Shown in pieces: positions 41,316 to 50,930 of a DNA stretch of 64,000 bases. The notes below the pieces were generated by a model that did not search any database, had not been told where the DNA came from, and saw only the letters and a program-made list of their open reading frames with translations. The stretch comes from Symmachiella dynata. Lineage in GTDB: Bacteria > Planctomycetota > Planctomycetia > Planctomycetales > Planctomycetaceae. The position numbers and the translations under genes were made by a program. The DNA lies in contig NZ_CP036276.1 in the NCBI RefSeq assembly GCF_007747995.1, forward strand, positions 2,037,001 through 2,101,000, written 5' to 3'. The first letter of the stretch is position 1. The number at the start of each line of letters is the position of its first letter.

Positions 41316-41413
41316 TTTTTGGCGAATGCGAGCCGATTTTGGGAAGAAGGGACGTTCGTCTCTCGTTTTGCAAAATCTCCTTACTAGGAGCACTCAACAT
41401 CCGCGCGAGTGGA

Positions 41414-41938
41414 TTAGTCCAAGCTCCAATCAATTTCAACTGTGAGGTACCATTCACCTCCTACTTTTTTCCACTTATAGATCGGTCCGCTCCAGAAACC
41501 TGTATATGTATTGTGGTTTGGATAAAGTTCAGCACGCCCAGCGAACACACTCAAGGATCGATTTGGGTATAACTGGAAAATGGAGTCCTGTGAAAATTCT
41601 GTTTCGAATTGGGCTAAGGAATGCTGTTTCCGATAATCCGGCGTCATGATCATAATCGCATCTCGAAATCGACCTTCTGAACGTGCTTCGGTGAATTCTT
41701 GATATCGAATGTCAATGCTCGTTTTATCTTCCAGATACCACCAGAAACTTGCCCATGAAAAGACCTGGTAGCAACCAAGAATTACCAAACCACCGACAAG
41801 TCCACCAATTAGTTTCGACCGTATCACGTGGGCCGAATTGTTGGGATGCTGACGCACTTGTAGCCAGATCCAGAAAGGAAACCCGCCGATTACGGTTAGG
41901 CCGACCAACAATAAAATGACACCCAAAATCACGCACAT
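41414..41938 (-). CDS. two-span membrane protein of unknown function
   Basis: 174 residues. Two hydrophobic helices are visible, about residues 4-26 (ILGVILLLVGLTVIGGFPFWIWL) and 42-64 (LIGGLVGGLVILGCYQVFSW). The rest is a soluble domain with FTEARSEGRFRDAIMIMTPDYRKQH and YPNHNTYTGFWSGPIYKWKKVGG, reminiscent of small NTF2/cystatin-like beta-alpha folds. No catalytic motif. Convergent with phoU. Confidence 0.6.
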   Translation of the reverse strand: MCVILGVILLLVGLTVIGGFPFWIWLQVRQHPNNSAHVIRSKLIGGLVGGLVILGCYQVFSWASFWWYLEDKTSIDIRYQEFTEARSEGRFRDAIMIMTPDYRKQHSLAQFETEFSQDSIFQLYPNRSLSVFAGRAELYPNHNTYTGFWSGPIYKWKKVGGEWYLTVEIDWSLD

Positions 41939-42258
41939 GGTTTGGCACCTTTTTTTGAATCAAAGTATCTTTGCCAGGCTGTGCTTCAACCGGTCTGTTC
42001 TTCAATTCTCATCTTGAGCATCGTCGCCGAGACTAAAATACTGGCCAAGGATTGCGGCAGGTCAACGTTTGCTCCCGATAGGCCAAATTATAGCGAAAAC
42101 CGCAACCCCGCGTATCCTGTTCCTCTCTGCGTCGGGTTCTTGTCGCTGATCTGCGACAAAGCACAACCAAATCCACTCCGGTCTCGCCTATAAGTAGGTA
42201 AACCGCTAAAATTCCAGCGGAACTATTCACTGCTTTTTTACAGGCGGAGACAACAAGG
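41939..42258. other. intergenic divergent region
   Basis: No supported ORF. Promoter sequence for panC is expected here; GGAG at 42246-42249 suits the TTG start at 42259. Confidence 0.45.
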
Positions 42259-43140
42259 TTGGCTGCTACGGATCTGCAAACAATGAACATCGCGAAATCG
42301 ATCGTCGATGTACGGGCAGCGGTTGCTGCTGCACGGGGCGCGGGGAAGAAAATCGGTCTCGTGCCGACGATGGGGGCGCTGCACGAGGGGCATCTCAGTT
42401 TGATGCGTGCCGCCCGGGAAGAGTGCGATTATTTGGTCGTCTCGATTTTCGTCAATCCCACCCAGTTTAGCCCGCACGAGGATCTGGATCGCTATCCGCG
42501 GCCGATTGAAGAGGACCTGAGGGGCTGCGGCGACGAAGGTGTCGACCTCGTTTTTCATCCCGATGTGGCGACAATTTACCCGGCCGGCGACCAGACGATT
42601 GTCGAAGCGGTCGAGCTTTCGACCATCGTGGAAGGGGCACACCGGCCGGGACATTTTCGCGGCGTCACGACGGTGGTTTTGAAGCTGCTGAACATCGTCG
42701 CGCCCGACGTCGCCTATTTTGGTCGCAAGGACTATCAACAACAATTGATCATTCGCCAGATGTGTCGCGACTTGGCGCTGCCGGTGGAAATTGCCACCTG
42801 CCCCACCATTCGCGAGGCAGACGGATTGGCGCTGAGCAGTCGTAACCGCTACCTCAGTGAATCGGAACGGGAAACGGCGCTCTCCCTCAGCCAGTGCCTG
42901 CAGTTCGCTTGCGATCGCGTCGCAGCGGGGGAAACCGATTTAACGGCCCTCCGCCAGGAGATGGTACAGCGGATGCAGCAAACCCCCGGAGTCGAGTTGG
43001 ATTACGCGACCATCGTGGATGCGGAGACGTTGAGCGAGGACGCGCAGCCAACGGCACGTCTGGTAGCGCTTATCGCGGCGCGAGTGGGGACGACGCGGTT
43101 GATTGATAATATGGTCATTGAGCCAACAGATTCGCTTTAA
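42259..43140 (+). CDS. panC: pantothenate synthetase
   Basis: ATP-dependent condensation of pantoate and beta-alanine, final step of pantothenate synthesis. 293 residues if the TTG at 42259 is used (GGAG 9 bases before); the ATG at 42283 would fit the usual family start (NIAKSIVDVRAAVAAA). Nucleotidyltransferase motifs: PTMGALHEGHLSLM (HxGH), FVNPTQF, FGRKDYQQ, SSRNRYLS. lgt follows after 45 bp, so the two are probably co-transcribed. Confidence 0.96.
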   Translation: MAATDLQTMNIAKSIVDVRAAVAAARGAGKKIGLVPTMGALHEGHLSLMRAAREECDYLVVSIFVNPTQFSPHEDLDRYPRPIEEDLRGCGDEGVDLVFHPDVATIYPAGDQTIVEAVELSTIVEGAHRPGHFRGVTTVVLKLLNIVAPDVAYFGRKDYQQQLIIRQMCRDLALPVEIATCPTIREADGLALSSRNRYLSESERETALSLSQCLQFACDRVAAGETDLTALRQEMVQRMQQTPGVELDYATIVDAETLSEDAQPTARLVALIAARVGTTRLIDNMVIEPTDSL

Positions 43141-43185
43141 TCACAAACCAGATTCATAAGCCTCTCGGACAAGGATACACGCAGG

Positions 43186-44274
43186 ATGCGGCAAACACTG
43201 TTCGTCATTCGATTTGATGGTGAGATTCCGCTGGGGTCGCTGGGCAACCTGCCGGTCTTCGGTCTGGGGTTACTGCTCGCGGTCTGGGCTGTGATCGGCG
43301 CGAGCCTGCTTTATGTCCGTTATCGCGAAACCGAGTCGCTCGTACCTTCGCTGTACGGTGCTGGTTTGTGGACGGCGGTTGCGTTAGCCATTTTCTATGC
43401 CCCGCACCAGCAACGCTTGGTCGGGATCCCGATTTTTGGCTATGGGTTCATGTTGTTTCTCGGTTTCGTATTTGCGACGACCATTGCCTCATACCGTGCG
43501 AATCGGCAGGGATTCCCGGAGAGTGCTGTCTGGGATTTGACCTTTTGGGTCTTCTTGTGCGGGATCGGCGGCGCGCGGTTGTGGTACGTGATTCAATACA
43601 GCGAACGGTATTTCGGACCGGGTAAAAATCTGGCCAATCTGATCAATCTCCCGGACGGCGGATTGGTCTTTTACGGCGGATTGCTGGGTGGGGTTTTGGC
43701 GACGGTGATCTATTGTCGCGTTAAGAGTATTCCGCTGCTGAAGCTGGGAGACATCGCCATTACGTCGGTGTTTGTGGGAATGATGTTTGGCCGCATGGGC
43801 TGTTTTCTCAACGGCTGCTGTTGGGGAGATGCTTGTGCACTTCCCTGGGCGGTGACCTTTCCACCGGAGAGCGTGCCTTTCATGGCCGAAGTGCAGCGCG
43901 GGATCATCTTTCCCGACGCGGCCGGCAGTCGGCCGCTGCATCCAACGCAAATCTACAGTGCGATCAATGCGCTCGTTTTGGCGGTGCTGACGTTCTGTTA
44001 TTACCCCTATCGCCACAAGGATGGTGCGGTCTTGGCCGTTGGCTGGTTGGCCTATCCGATTTCGCGGTTTACGATCGAGTTTTTACGAAACGACGAAGGG
44101 GGCAAATGGGGAACGCCGTTTACGCCGGCGCAGCTCTTCAGCTTCGGATTACTGGCGACCGCACTCGCATTTTTATGGTACGTCGCCCGCCAACCGGAAC
44201 GATCGTTTCAACCGCCGCAACCAACCCCGCTCAACTCAAAACCACAAGTGAAATCATCCGCCAGCCCAGCGTGA
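43186..44274 (+). CDS. lgt: prolipoprotein diacylglyceryl transferase
   Basis: Transfers diacylglyceryl to the lipobox Cys of prolipoproteins. 362 residues with about seven membrane helices. Signature region GRMGCFLNGCCWGDAC replaces the E. coli-type GRxGNFxNgE motif: the Asn and Glu positions are Cys here, a variant seen in other phyla as well. A conserved Arg/His loop is in RPLHPTQIYSA. C-terminal tail is Pro-rich and cytosolic. SD CAGG before the ATG; follows panC by 45 bp. Confidence 0.93.
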   Translation: MRQTLFVIRFDGEIPLGSLGNLPVFGLGLLLAVWAVIGASLLYVRYRETESLVPSLYGAGLWTAVALAIFYAPHQQRLVGIPIFGYGFMLFLGFVFATTIASYRANRQGFPESAVWDLTFWVFLCGIGGARLWYVIQYSERYFGPGKNLANLINLPDGGLVFYGGLLGGVLATVIYCRVKSIPLLKLGDIAITSVFVGMMFGRMGCFLNGCCWGDACALPWAVTFPPESVPFMAEVQRGIIFPDAAGSRPLHPTQIYSAINALVLAVLTFCYYPYRHKDGAVLAVGWLAYPISRFTIEFLRNDEGGKWGTPFTPAQLFSFGLLATALAFLWYVARQPERSFQPPQPTPLNSKPQVKSSASPA

Positions 44275-44484
44275 ACAAAGGGTGAGCGGATTGCGGTCTC
44301 CCACGCAAAACCGGTCGCTAAAAGCAAAGTCGGCAACCGCCGCGGAGTACTGACGATTGGACATGCAGCGAAAAACCGACCAACTTATCTACTGATTGGG
44401 CCTGCGGTTGTGTAAAATTGACGGTTTACGCGTATAAACGTCAGACGTAGGTGTCACAATAACTTCACAATTCTGTGGATTTAG

Positions 44485-44510
44485 GGAACTTTCCGCCGCC
44501 TTAGGGCGTC
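44485..44510 (+). promoter_or_regulatory. candidate ECF-type promoter
   Basis: GGAAC (44485-44489, in GGAACTT) and CGTC (44507-44510) with a 17-base spacer match ECF sigma promoter form. It ends 17 bp before the GTG of an ECF sigma gene, so it could drive autoregulated, near-leaderless transcription. Matched by eye only. Confidence 0.4.
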
Positions 44511-44527
44511 ACATTGAACGGTAGACC

Positions 44528-45103
44528 GTGAAACAGGACGACCGAGAACTGATTGCCGATTGTCTCAGTGGCCAAACGCAGGCGTTTGGTGCGCTGGTGG
44601 AGCGCTATCAGGATCGGCTTTACAACAGTCTTGTTTCTGTGGTTGGATCCACGGATGAAGCGCTTGATGTGGCGCAGGATGCCTTTGTACAGGCCTTTGA
44701 AAAATTAGATTCATTCCGAGGCGATTCGGCTTTTTATTCTTGGTTGTTTCGCATCGCTCTCAACGCGGCTGTTTCCCGCCATCGCAAGAAACGACGTGCG
44801 ACCGTCTCGATAGACGCCGCACGGGACAACACGGGACAGGAACCGGCTGACACACACCCACAAGCATTCCCCGGATTTGCACTCGAACAGACAGAACGAC
44901 AACTTGCCGTCCGGACCGCTCTCGCCGAACTCCCAGAAGATTTTCGCACAGTGTTGGTCCTCAAGGAAATTGAGGGCATGAAATACGAACAGATTGCTGA
45001 AACGCTCGAATGTCCGGTGGGAACGGTTCGCAGCCGCATCCACCGGGGGCGCATCGAATTACGAGCAAAACTTCAGCGCATGCTCAAGGACGACGATATT
45101 TGA
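44528..45103 (+). CDS. ECF-subfamily sigma factor (RpoE-like)
   Basis: 191 residues from a GTG. Region 2 has ALDVAQDAFVQAFEKLDSFRGDSAFYSWLFRIALNA and region 4 LPEDFRTVLVLKEIEGMKYEQIAETLECPVGTVRSRIHRG. Standard two-domain ECF sigma with a short linker. The next gene encodes its likely anti-sigma factor. An ECF-type promoter candidate precedes it. Probably responds to envelope stress; the trigger is not known. Confidence 0.94.
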   Translation: MKQDDRELIADCLSGQTQAFGALVERYQDRLYNSLVSVVGSTDEALDVAQDAFVQAFEKLDSFRGDSAFYSWLFRIALNAAVSRHRKKRRATVSIDAARDNTGQEPADTHPQAFPGFALEQTERQLAVRTALAELPEDFRTVLVLKEIEGMKYEQIAETLECPVGTVRSRIHRGRIELRAKLQRMLKDDDI

Positions 45104-45256
45104 CAGAAAGCGTCCTACGGAAAACGACCTATTTTATTTGAAGGGGTGAGCAGCGGTTTTTAACAGTCGGGTCGGGGGCAATAATTCCCCGACAGCTGTG
45201 GCCGCGTATGTCTCACAGAAAATCGACGTGCCTTAGGCACATGTGATCGGTGCGGT

Positions 45257-46765
45257 ATGAACGACAAAATATCCGAAGAATTGCTATCCGCGTATCTGGA
45301 TGGGGAACTGTCGCAGAGTGAGCGCGCGGATGTGGCGCAGCTGTTGGAATCCTCTCCCGCTGCGCAGCAACAACTGGCGGATTTCCAAAAACTCTCGCAG
45401 TGGATGCAGGAGTTGCCCCCCGCGCAACCTCCGCAAGGATTCGCGGAAGAAGTTCTCCTCCAAGCGGAACGGCGTTCATTGCTGCGCGAACCGACCCCGG
45501 CGGCCCCTGTGACCGCGACCCGGCGATCTTGGCTGAAACCGACATTGGGAATCGTCGCCGCAGCCGCAGCCGTGGTGTTTCTCGTCCGTGCGGTGCCCGC
45601 CCCCCAACCAGCGCAACAGCCGGTGGAAGAAGCGATCGTCATGGAGGACATGGTTTTTCAAAAAATGCAGGCCGAGACCGCTCCGGCTGAAGGTTTGGCG
45701 ACTGAAGCCCAATCGGATCTACATACCGTTTCACGCAGTGTGGCCCCCGCAGCATTGCCGGCAATCAAAAACAGCCAAGCCGCTGACGCTGATAAATTCA
45801 TTGCGACGGATGAGGCTGACAATTTGCTGCGGCAAAGCAAGAAACCCACGATTCAAAAAGAAAAATTGGTGAAATTACCCACCGGCCAAAAATGGAACCG
45901 TAGCCGAATCGGCGAAGTCATTCACATGACGGAACTGGACGAGTCGCAAGAGCAAGTGGCGGTTTTCAAGGCGGTTGTGGTTAATATCGATCAATGGATC
46001 GGCGGCACGCATGTGGAAGTCATTGGCCTGGAAGGCTCGCCCGATACGATTGCCATTCATTTAGAGGCCTCGCCAGAGGAATTGACGGATCTTGTCGCCA
46101 AAATCAATGACGACAGCCAATTGCTGGATCTGGAGGCGGGACAACCGATTCTTGTTGCCCAACTCTCTGAGAGAGATCAAAAATACTTCGACAGCGGTGA
46201 TCGTGAGCAACCCGACGATCTTGCAGACGATGCTCTGTCGGTTCCGCCACAGTTTGGCAGCCGAACCTCTCCGCAGTCGCATATCCCCAAGGACGTCCCT
46301 CCCCCCGCTTTAGGTACGAAGAAACGATCCAGCACTCCAAAGCAAGAAACCGCACAGGAAAGCACTGGCAAGGGGCAAAGTTCGGGGCAGTCCAAACCGA
46401 CGGCACCGAAAACAGAACGCAGTCAAAATGAAACCCGTGCCATCGCCCGACAAAAATCTCGATTACAGATCACACCTGTTCCCGAGGCTTTGCAATCACA
46501 GATTCCGGCAGACAAGGGCGATCTGAGCAAGCCCCCCGGCAAGCCTGCAGTCCCCTCTCCGAGTGAAGTCTTAGCGGACAAACCTGCCGTCAAACTGGCC
46601 GAGAAGGAAGCATCGGGCAAAAAGGACACCGAAATCAAAAAGCGAAACGCGGACGCGCCGCGACGTGTCCGCATGATTTTGCTCGTGCGGCAGCAGTCGC
46701 CAGCGGCGAAAAAGGTCCCGGCTCCCCCCGTTAAAAAAGCGGGGGACGGCGGCGGGGCTGCTTGA
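45257..46765 (+). CDS. putative membrane anti-sigma factor, no zinc motif
   Basis: 502 residues. The N-terminal 75 residues (ELLSAYLDGELSQSERADVAQLL) match anti-sigma helical ASD sequence, though the HxxxCxxC zinc motif of ZAS proteins is absent. A membrane helix follows at about 96-112 (LGIVAAAAAVVFLVRAV). The outer part is long, charged and Lys/Ser/Pro-rich with a folded segment near residues 210-290 (VAVFKAVVVNIDQWIGGTHVEVIG). Co-located 153 bp after the ECF sigma gene, so it most likely restrains that sigma. The extracytoplasmic low-complexity tail is unusually long. Confidence 0.78.
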   Translation: MNDKISEELLSAYLDGELSQSERADVAQLLESSPAAQQQLADFQKLSQWMQELPPAQPPQGFAEEVLLQAERRSLLREPTPAAPVTATRRSWLKPTLGIVAAAAAVVFLVRAVPAPQPAQQPVEEAIVMEDMVFQKMQAETAPAEGLATEAQSDLHTVSRSVAPAALPAIKNSQAADADKFIATDEADNLLRQSKKPTIQKEKLVKLPTGQKWNRSRIGEVIHMTELDESQEQVAVFKAVVVNIDQWIGGTHVEVIGLEGSPDTIAIHLEASPEELTDLVAKINDDSQLLDLEAGQPILVAQLSERDQKYFDSGDREQPDDLADDALSVPPQFGSRTSPQSHIPKDVPPPALGTKKRSSTPKQETAQESTGKGQSSGQSKPTAPKTERSQNETRAIARQKSRLQITPVPEALQSQIPADKGDLSKPPGKPAVPSPSEVLADKPAVKLAEKEASGKKDTEIKKRNADAPRRVRMILLVRQQSPAAKKVPAPPVKKAGDGGGAA

Positions 46766-46920
46766 TTTCGAGGTCTGCTGACCGCTGCACGCAAACGGTG
46801 GTTGGCTTGGCGTGCCGTGCTGCGTATGATGGCGGGAGCCTCATGCATGGCCGGGAATCGGACATGCATCGCTAGGACCAGTTTGTCCTGCCCGCTCATC
46901 ATACCTCCGGGAGTTTCTCG

Positions 46921-48234
46921 ATGCCCTGCCGATTTTCCGCCACGCCGACGACTTGGATGTCCTTCTGCTTTGCGGTCCTGCTGTTCGTGATCCCCCTCCG
47001 CTCCAGTTCGGCCGACGATTGGCCCCAATGGGGCGGGCCTAAGCGGGATTGTGTCTGGCGCGAAGACGGGATCGTCGAATCCCTCCCGCCGGGACCATTA
47101 CCGCGCGTTTGGTCGACCCCGCTGGGAGAAGGCTACAGCGGCCCGGCCGTGGCGGACGGACGGGTGTTCATCACCGATTACCAACCGGCGGACCGCCAAG
47201 AACGCGTCCTTTGTTTAAACGCCGAAACAGGCAAGGTGCTGTGGCAGCACGCATATGACGTGCGCTACACGGTGAGCTATGCCCATGGCCCGCGGGCGAC
47301 GCCGGTGGTCGATGGCAATCGTGTCTATACCATCGGCACGCAGGGGGACATGTTTTGCTTTGACGTTGAACAGGGAGAAATCCTTTGGAAAAAGGACTTC
47401 GTCGAGGAGTATGGAACCGCACTGCCGAACTGGGGTATGGCGGCCTCGCCGCTGGTCGATGGCAAACAGTTGATCACCCTCGTCGGGGGCAGCGACGGCG
47501 CGTGTCTGGTCAGCTTTGATAAAATGACCGGTCAAGAACTGTGGCGGGCAATTGATGATCCGGCCGTGGGGTACGCGCCGCCGGTGATTTATGAATTCGA
47601 TGGAGTGCGGCAACTGATTGCTTGGCACCCCACAGCGATCACGTCCCTCAATCCCGAAACCGGCGAAAAATACTGGGAGTTCCCCTTCGATGTCCGCGTG
47701 GGACTGACTGTCCCGATGCCGAGACAGCAAGGCAATCGGTTGTTTGTCACCTCGTTTTATAATGGACCGCGAATGCTCGAAGTTTCCTCCAATCCTCCAG
47801 CGGCCAAACTGATTTGGCGGGGAAATAGCGACAGCGAAAAGAAAACCGACGGCCTGCATTCGATCATGCCCACGCCGATTTTTACAGAATCGCACATTTA
47901 CGGAGTCTGTAGTTTTGGACAATTGCGCTGCCTGGATGCCCAGCAGGGAGATCGTATTTGGGAGACATTCGAGGCGACGGGGGAAGACCGTTGGTGGAAC
48001 GCGTTTTTGATCCCCCACAAGGACCGCGTGTTCATCTGCAACGAACAAGGCGAATTGATCATCGCCCGTTTGACGCCGGAGGGTTACGAAGAACTGAGCC
48101 GCGCAGAATTGCTCGAACCGACACGCAAAGTCCGCCGCCGACTCACAATCTGGTCGCACCCAGCCTTTGCCATGCAGAGCGTTTTTGCGCGGAATGACAA
48201 GGAAATCGTGCGGGTGAATCTGGCGGCTGAATGA
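46921..48234 (+). CDS. exported PQQ-like beta-propeller protein
   Basis: 437 residues with a signal peptide (about 1-30, ends near SSSA) and repeats of the PQQ/BamB type: NAETGKVLWQHAYD, DVEQGEILWKKDF, DKMTGQELWRAIDD, NPETGEKYWEFPF, DAQQGDRIWETFEA. Each is a propeller blade; seven or eight blades are likely. Planctomycetes have many; most are thought to be binding or dehydrogenase-like, without proven PQQ. GGGAG 8 bases before the ATG. No partner gene nearby. Confidence 0.86.
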   Translation: MPCRFSATPTTWMSFCFAVLLFVIPLRSSSADDWPQWGGPKRDCVWREDGIVESLPPGPLPRVWSTPLGEGYSGPAVADGRVFITDYQPADRQERVLCLNAETGKVLWQHAYDVRYTVSYAHGPRATPVVDGNRVYTIGTQGDMFCFDVEQGEILWKKDFVEEYGTALPNWGMAASPLVDGKQLITLVGGSDGACLVSFDKMTGQELWRAIDDPAVGYAPPVIYEFDGVRQLIAWHPTAITSLNPETGEKYWEFPFDVRVGLTVPMPRQQGNRLFVTSFYNGPRMLEVSSNPPAAKLIWRGNSDSEKKTDGLHSIMPTPIFTESHIYGVCSFGQLRCLDAQQGDRIWETFEATGEDRWWNAFLIPHKDRVFICNEQGELIIARLTPEGYEELSRAELLEPTRKVRRRLTIWSHPAFAMQSVFARNDKEIVRVNLAAE

Positions 48235-48249
48235 GAATTGAATTTTTTT

Positions 48250-48280
48250 TAGCCACGGATTAACACGGATGAGACACGGA
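48250..48280. repeat. CCACGGATTAACACGGA repeat
   Basis: AGCCACGGATTAACACGGAT then GAGACACGGA; it is the same element as 17180-17214 in the opposite orientation. Confidence 0.6.
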
Positions 48281-48304
48281 TGGTCGGGTGTCGGAACGTA
48301 AGTC

Positions 48305-48327
48305 CCCAAACCGACGGCTTGCCGTCG
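48305..48327. repeat. palindrome family B copy
   Basis: CCCAAACCGACGGC-TT-GCCGTCG, an exact inverted match to 54914-54936. Confidence 0.7.
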
Positions 48328-48544
48328 TGCACGGTGCTGCTTGCTAAGCACTGTGAGAGAATGAATCCGACGTAATACAACCTGATTGGATCATTCAGCA
48401 TCGATTGTCGACATGGCGGCGATGCACCTGAACAACAATAAGCCTAGCCGCCAAAAAGTTGCACAGGAAGCAATTTTTTGATTATGTTAGCGGTACGGAT
48501 AAAATCCGGCACATTTACGCTGCAACTAAAATAAAAAAACAAAA

Positions 48545-48639
48545 AGCCACAGAGCACACAGAGGCCACAGAGAAAAGTTGCACTCAGCAGTCACCACGGT
48601 TTAAAAAATTTCTCTGTGAACTCTGTGGCCTCTGTGGCT
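48545..48639. repeat. CACAGAG-type inverted repeat
   Basis: Arms 48545-48575 and 48609-48639 (31 bases each, four mismatches), built of AGCCACAGAG and its complement. Resembles a repeat common in environmental bacteria. Confidence 0.65.
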
Positions 48640-48826
48640 AGTCTTTCGTCTGCTGCAATTTCTGAAATCGCTTTTGTGTGTTTCGTTGCTTTCGTGGTAT
48701 CTTTCTGAGGCTGAAGATTTACGCAACGGACGAATCCTTGAATTGTTAACAGCACGGGTGAAACACGGATAAAAAGTGACGATAAGGCCTTCCTGATTGG
48801 TCACTCGGGGCGGTCCGGAGAATTCC

Positions 48827-49624
48827 ATGACACCACACTCCGAGTCGCAAACGCTGAGATCTCGTCTGCCTGCGGCAGTCTCGGGGGCGATGCGTGAATT
48901 TGGGCGGTGCGCTGTGGATTTTCTTTATCCTTGCCACTGTGCCGTTTGCCAGACAGCCCTTCCGGAATCGTTGACGTGTCGTGCGGAGATTTGTGAGGGT
49001 TGCCGGCGCGAATTGTTGAGCACTGCGGGGGTAGCTTGTGATCGTTGCGGGGCGCCGATTGGACCGTATGTGGATCCATCGGGTGGCTGCAATTTTTGTG
49101 TTCGCCAAAAGTTTGCCTTTGAACGGGTGATTCGGCTGGGGATTTATGAGGACCAATTGCGGCAAGCGTGTCTGGGGGCCAAAGGGGGGCGGCAGCAGGC
49201 ATTGGCGGCGGCGTTGGCGGAATTGCAATGGGAGCGCCGCGTCGAGGCGTTTCGAGATACGCCGATTGACGTCGTCGTCCCGGTGCCGCACTTCTGGTTG
49301 CAACGCTTGTCCCGTCTGCACAATCCAGCGGAAACGCTCGCTGGTGTCTGGGCACACAACTTGAGGGTCCGTAAGAGTGACCATATACTTGTGAAGGCCA
49401 AATGGACCAAGCCGCAACGATCGTTACCGGCCGACCGGCGTCGCGAAAACGTGCGAAAGGCCTTCAAAGTCGGCCGCCGAGAAGAAATTCAAGGGGCGAC
49501 GGTGCTGTTGGTCGATGATATTATGACAACCGGCGCTACGGCGCACGAAGCGGCGCGGGTTCTCAAACAAGCGGGGGCCGGGCGCGTGATTACAGCGGTC
49601 GTTGCCCGCGCCATGCGGAATTGA
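48827..49624 (+). CDS. ComF-family phosphoribosyltransferase-like protein
   Basis: 265 residues from ATG 48827 (GGAG before). The N-terminal zinc region has CAVCQTALP, CEGCRREL, CDRCGAP and CNFC; these are typical of ComF/GntX. The PRTase part: PVPHFWLQRLSRL, then the PRPP-binding motif VLLVDDIMTTGATAHEAARVL. ComF in naturally competent bacteria aids DNA uptake; in others it supports DNA repair or biofilm traits. No other competence gene nearby. Its stop is close to the next gene start. Confidence 0.9.
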   Translation: MTPHSESQTLRSRLPAAVSGAMREFGRCAVDFLYPCHCAVCQTALPESLTCRAEICEGCRRELLSTAGVACDRCGAPIGPYVDPSGGCNFCVRQKFAFERVIRLGIYEDQLRQACLGAKGGRQQALAAALAELQWERRVEAFRDTPIDVVVPVPHFWLQRLSRLHNPAETLAGVWAHNLRVRKSDHILVKAKWTKPQRSLPADRRRENVRKAFKVGRREEIQGATVLLVDDIMTTGATAHEAARVLKQAGAGRVITAVVARAMRN

Positions 49625-49681
49625 TCGGCAGCCGCGTGGCGCTTTGGAACAGTGAAAAATCAATCAGTGAGGCGGTTGCGC

Positions 49682-50833
49682 ATGACCGAAGATGGAGCAC
49701 GGATTAAAAAGAAATTGCCCAAAGGGGCCGCGACGCGCGTCTTCTTGCGCGGGCTGTCGATCAGTCTGCCGCCGATTTTGACGTTGGTGATCTTGTTATG
49801 GGTCGGCCAGGGACTCAATAGTTACATCATCCAGCCGATTGGCGATGGGGTGCGGTGGACCATTGCCAGCACGGTCAACGAGATACGCCAAGAGCGGGAG
49901 TTGCTCCCCAGCGAAGAATTGCCGCCGCTGCCGAATATCGGCAACCGCTACCGCATTACACCCGGCTTGCAAAAGCGGATTCCCGAAATCGACAAACTGA
50001 TTGCAGAGAAACGCGCTGCTTCTCCGTCAGGCAAGCGGGTGGATCAGCGGCATCTTTGGGAAACCATCATCCGCGAAGATACCGCTCAAAAGGACTTCGC
50101 CTACAACAGCGATGCACTCTCCAAGAATATCTACATCCCCATGGGGGGCGGGTACATTCCGCTGCATGTCTATGCGACCGTCGAGCGACAGGTCGGTCCG
50201 CTCGCCATGCCGCCGACGGCGATCGGGGCGTATATGGATTACGTCACGACGCAATACTTCTACAGCTTTTGGCACCTGAGCGCGCTGGCGATTTTGCTCA
50301 CTGTGGTGGGTGTCTATTTCGTCGGCCGGTTGATGACTGCCCAATTGGGGTCCTGGGTCGTACACAAGATTGAAACGAAAATCCTGGCCCGGCTACCGTT
50401 GATCCGCAACGTCTATTCGTCGGTGAAGCAGGTCACCGATTTTCTGCTGACCGAAACCGAAGTCGAATATAGCCGGGTGGTGGCCATCGAATATCCCCGC
50501 CGGGGAATTTGGTCGCTAGGTCTGGTAACGGGCGAAAGCATGCTGGATATTGCCACAGCTGCGGGGGAACCGATGATCAGTGTGCTCATCCCCAGTTCGC
50601 CGATGCCGGTGACGGGCTATACGATGAACGTGCCCCGCAGTGAAGTGATCGACCTGGACATCTCCGTCGACGAGGCCTTCCAGTTCTGCATTTCGTGCGG
50701 CGTACTGGTTCCCGGACGTCAACAAGTCACCCCCGAGGTGCTCAAAAAAGCGTTCGGCAAACAACTCCCCTCGGCGCTGCCGGCGATCAGCGACAGCGGT
50801 ACGATTTTGACCGGTCCGCCCAAAACCGAGTAA
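49682..50833 (+). CDS. DUF502 membrane protein
   Basis: 383 residues from ATG 49682 (GAGG 9 bases before); a GTG at 49652 adds 10. Two membrane helices (SISLPPILTLVILLWVGQGL near the start, LSALAILLTVVGVYFVGRLM at about 200-220) flank a domain that contains a planctomycete insertion with QERELLPSEELPPLPNIG. The C-terminal half has PLIRNVYSSVKQVTDFL and YPRRGIWSLGLVTGES, typical DUF502 segments. Function unknown. Confidence 0.82.
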   Translation: MTEDGARIKKKLPKGAATRVFLRGLSISLPPILTLVILLWVGQGLNSYIIQPIGDGVRWTIASTVNEIRQERELLPSEELPPLPNIGNRYRITPGLQKRIPEIDKLIAEKRAASPSGKRVDQRHLWETIIREDTAQKDFAYNSDALSKNIYIPMGGGYIPLHVYATVERQVGPLAMPPTAIGAYMDYVTTQYFYSFWHLSALAILLTVVGVYFVGRLMTAQLGSWVVHKIETKILARLPLIRNVYSSVKQVTDFLLTETEVEYSRVVAIEYPRRGIWSLGLVTGESMLDIATAAGEPMISVLIPSSPMPVTGYTMNVPRSEVIDLDISVDEAFQFCISCGVLVPGRQQVTPEVLKKAFGKQLPSALPAISDSGTILTGPPKTE

Positions 50834-50930
50834 CGCGAATCTGTTTGTCGTGAATCGCTGACGCGGTCGGTTGCTCCACAGCGCAGCATCGACGACACTG
50901 TCGGGAAACTGTCAGTGTTTATATTGCATA

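Larger units (their letters stand above)
48235..48826. other. repeat-rich intergenic region
   Basis: No supported ORF. Holds three repeats: 48250-48280, 48305-48327 and 48545-48639. Confidence 0.6.

Noticed and set aside
47215-48351. Minus-strand frame (378 codons) opposite the PQQ-like protein
   Set aside because: The plus frame shows clear propeller repeats; the antisense frame has no motif.
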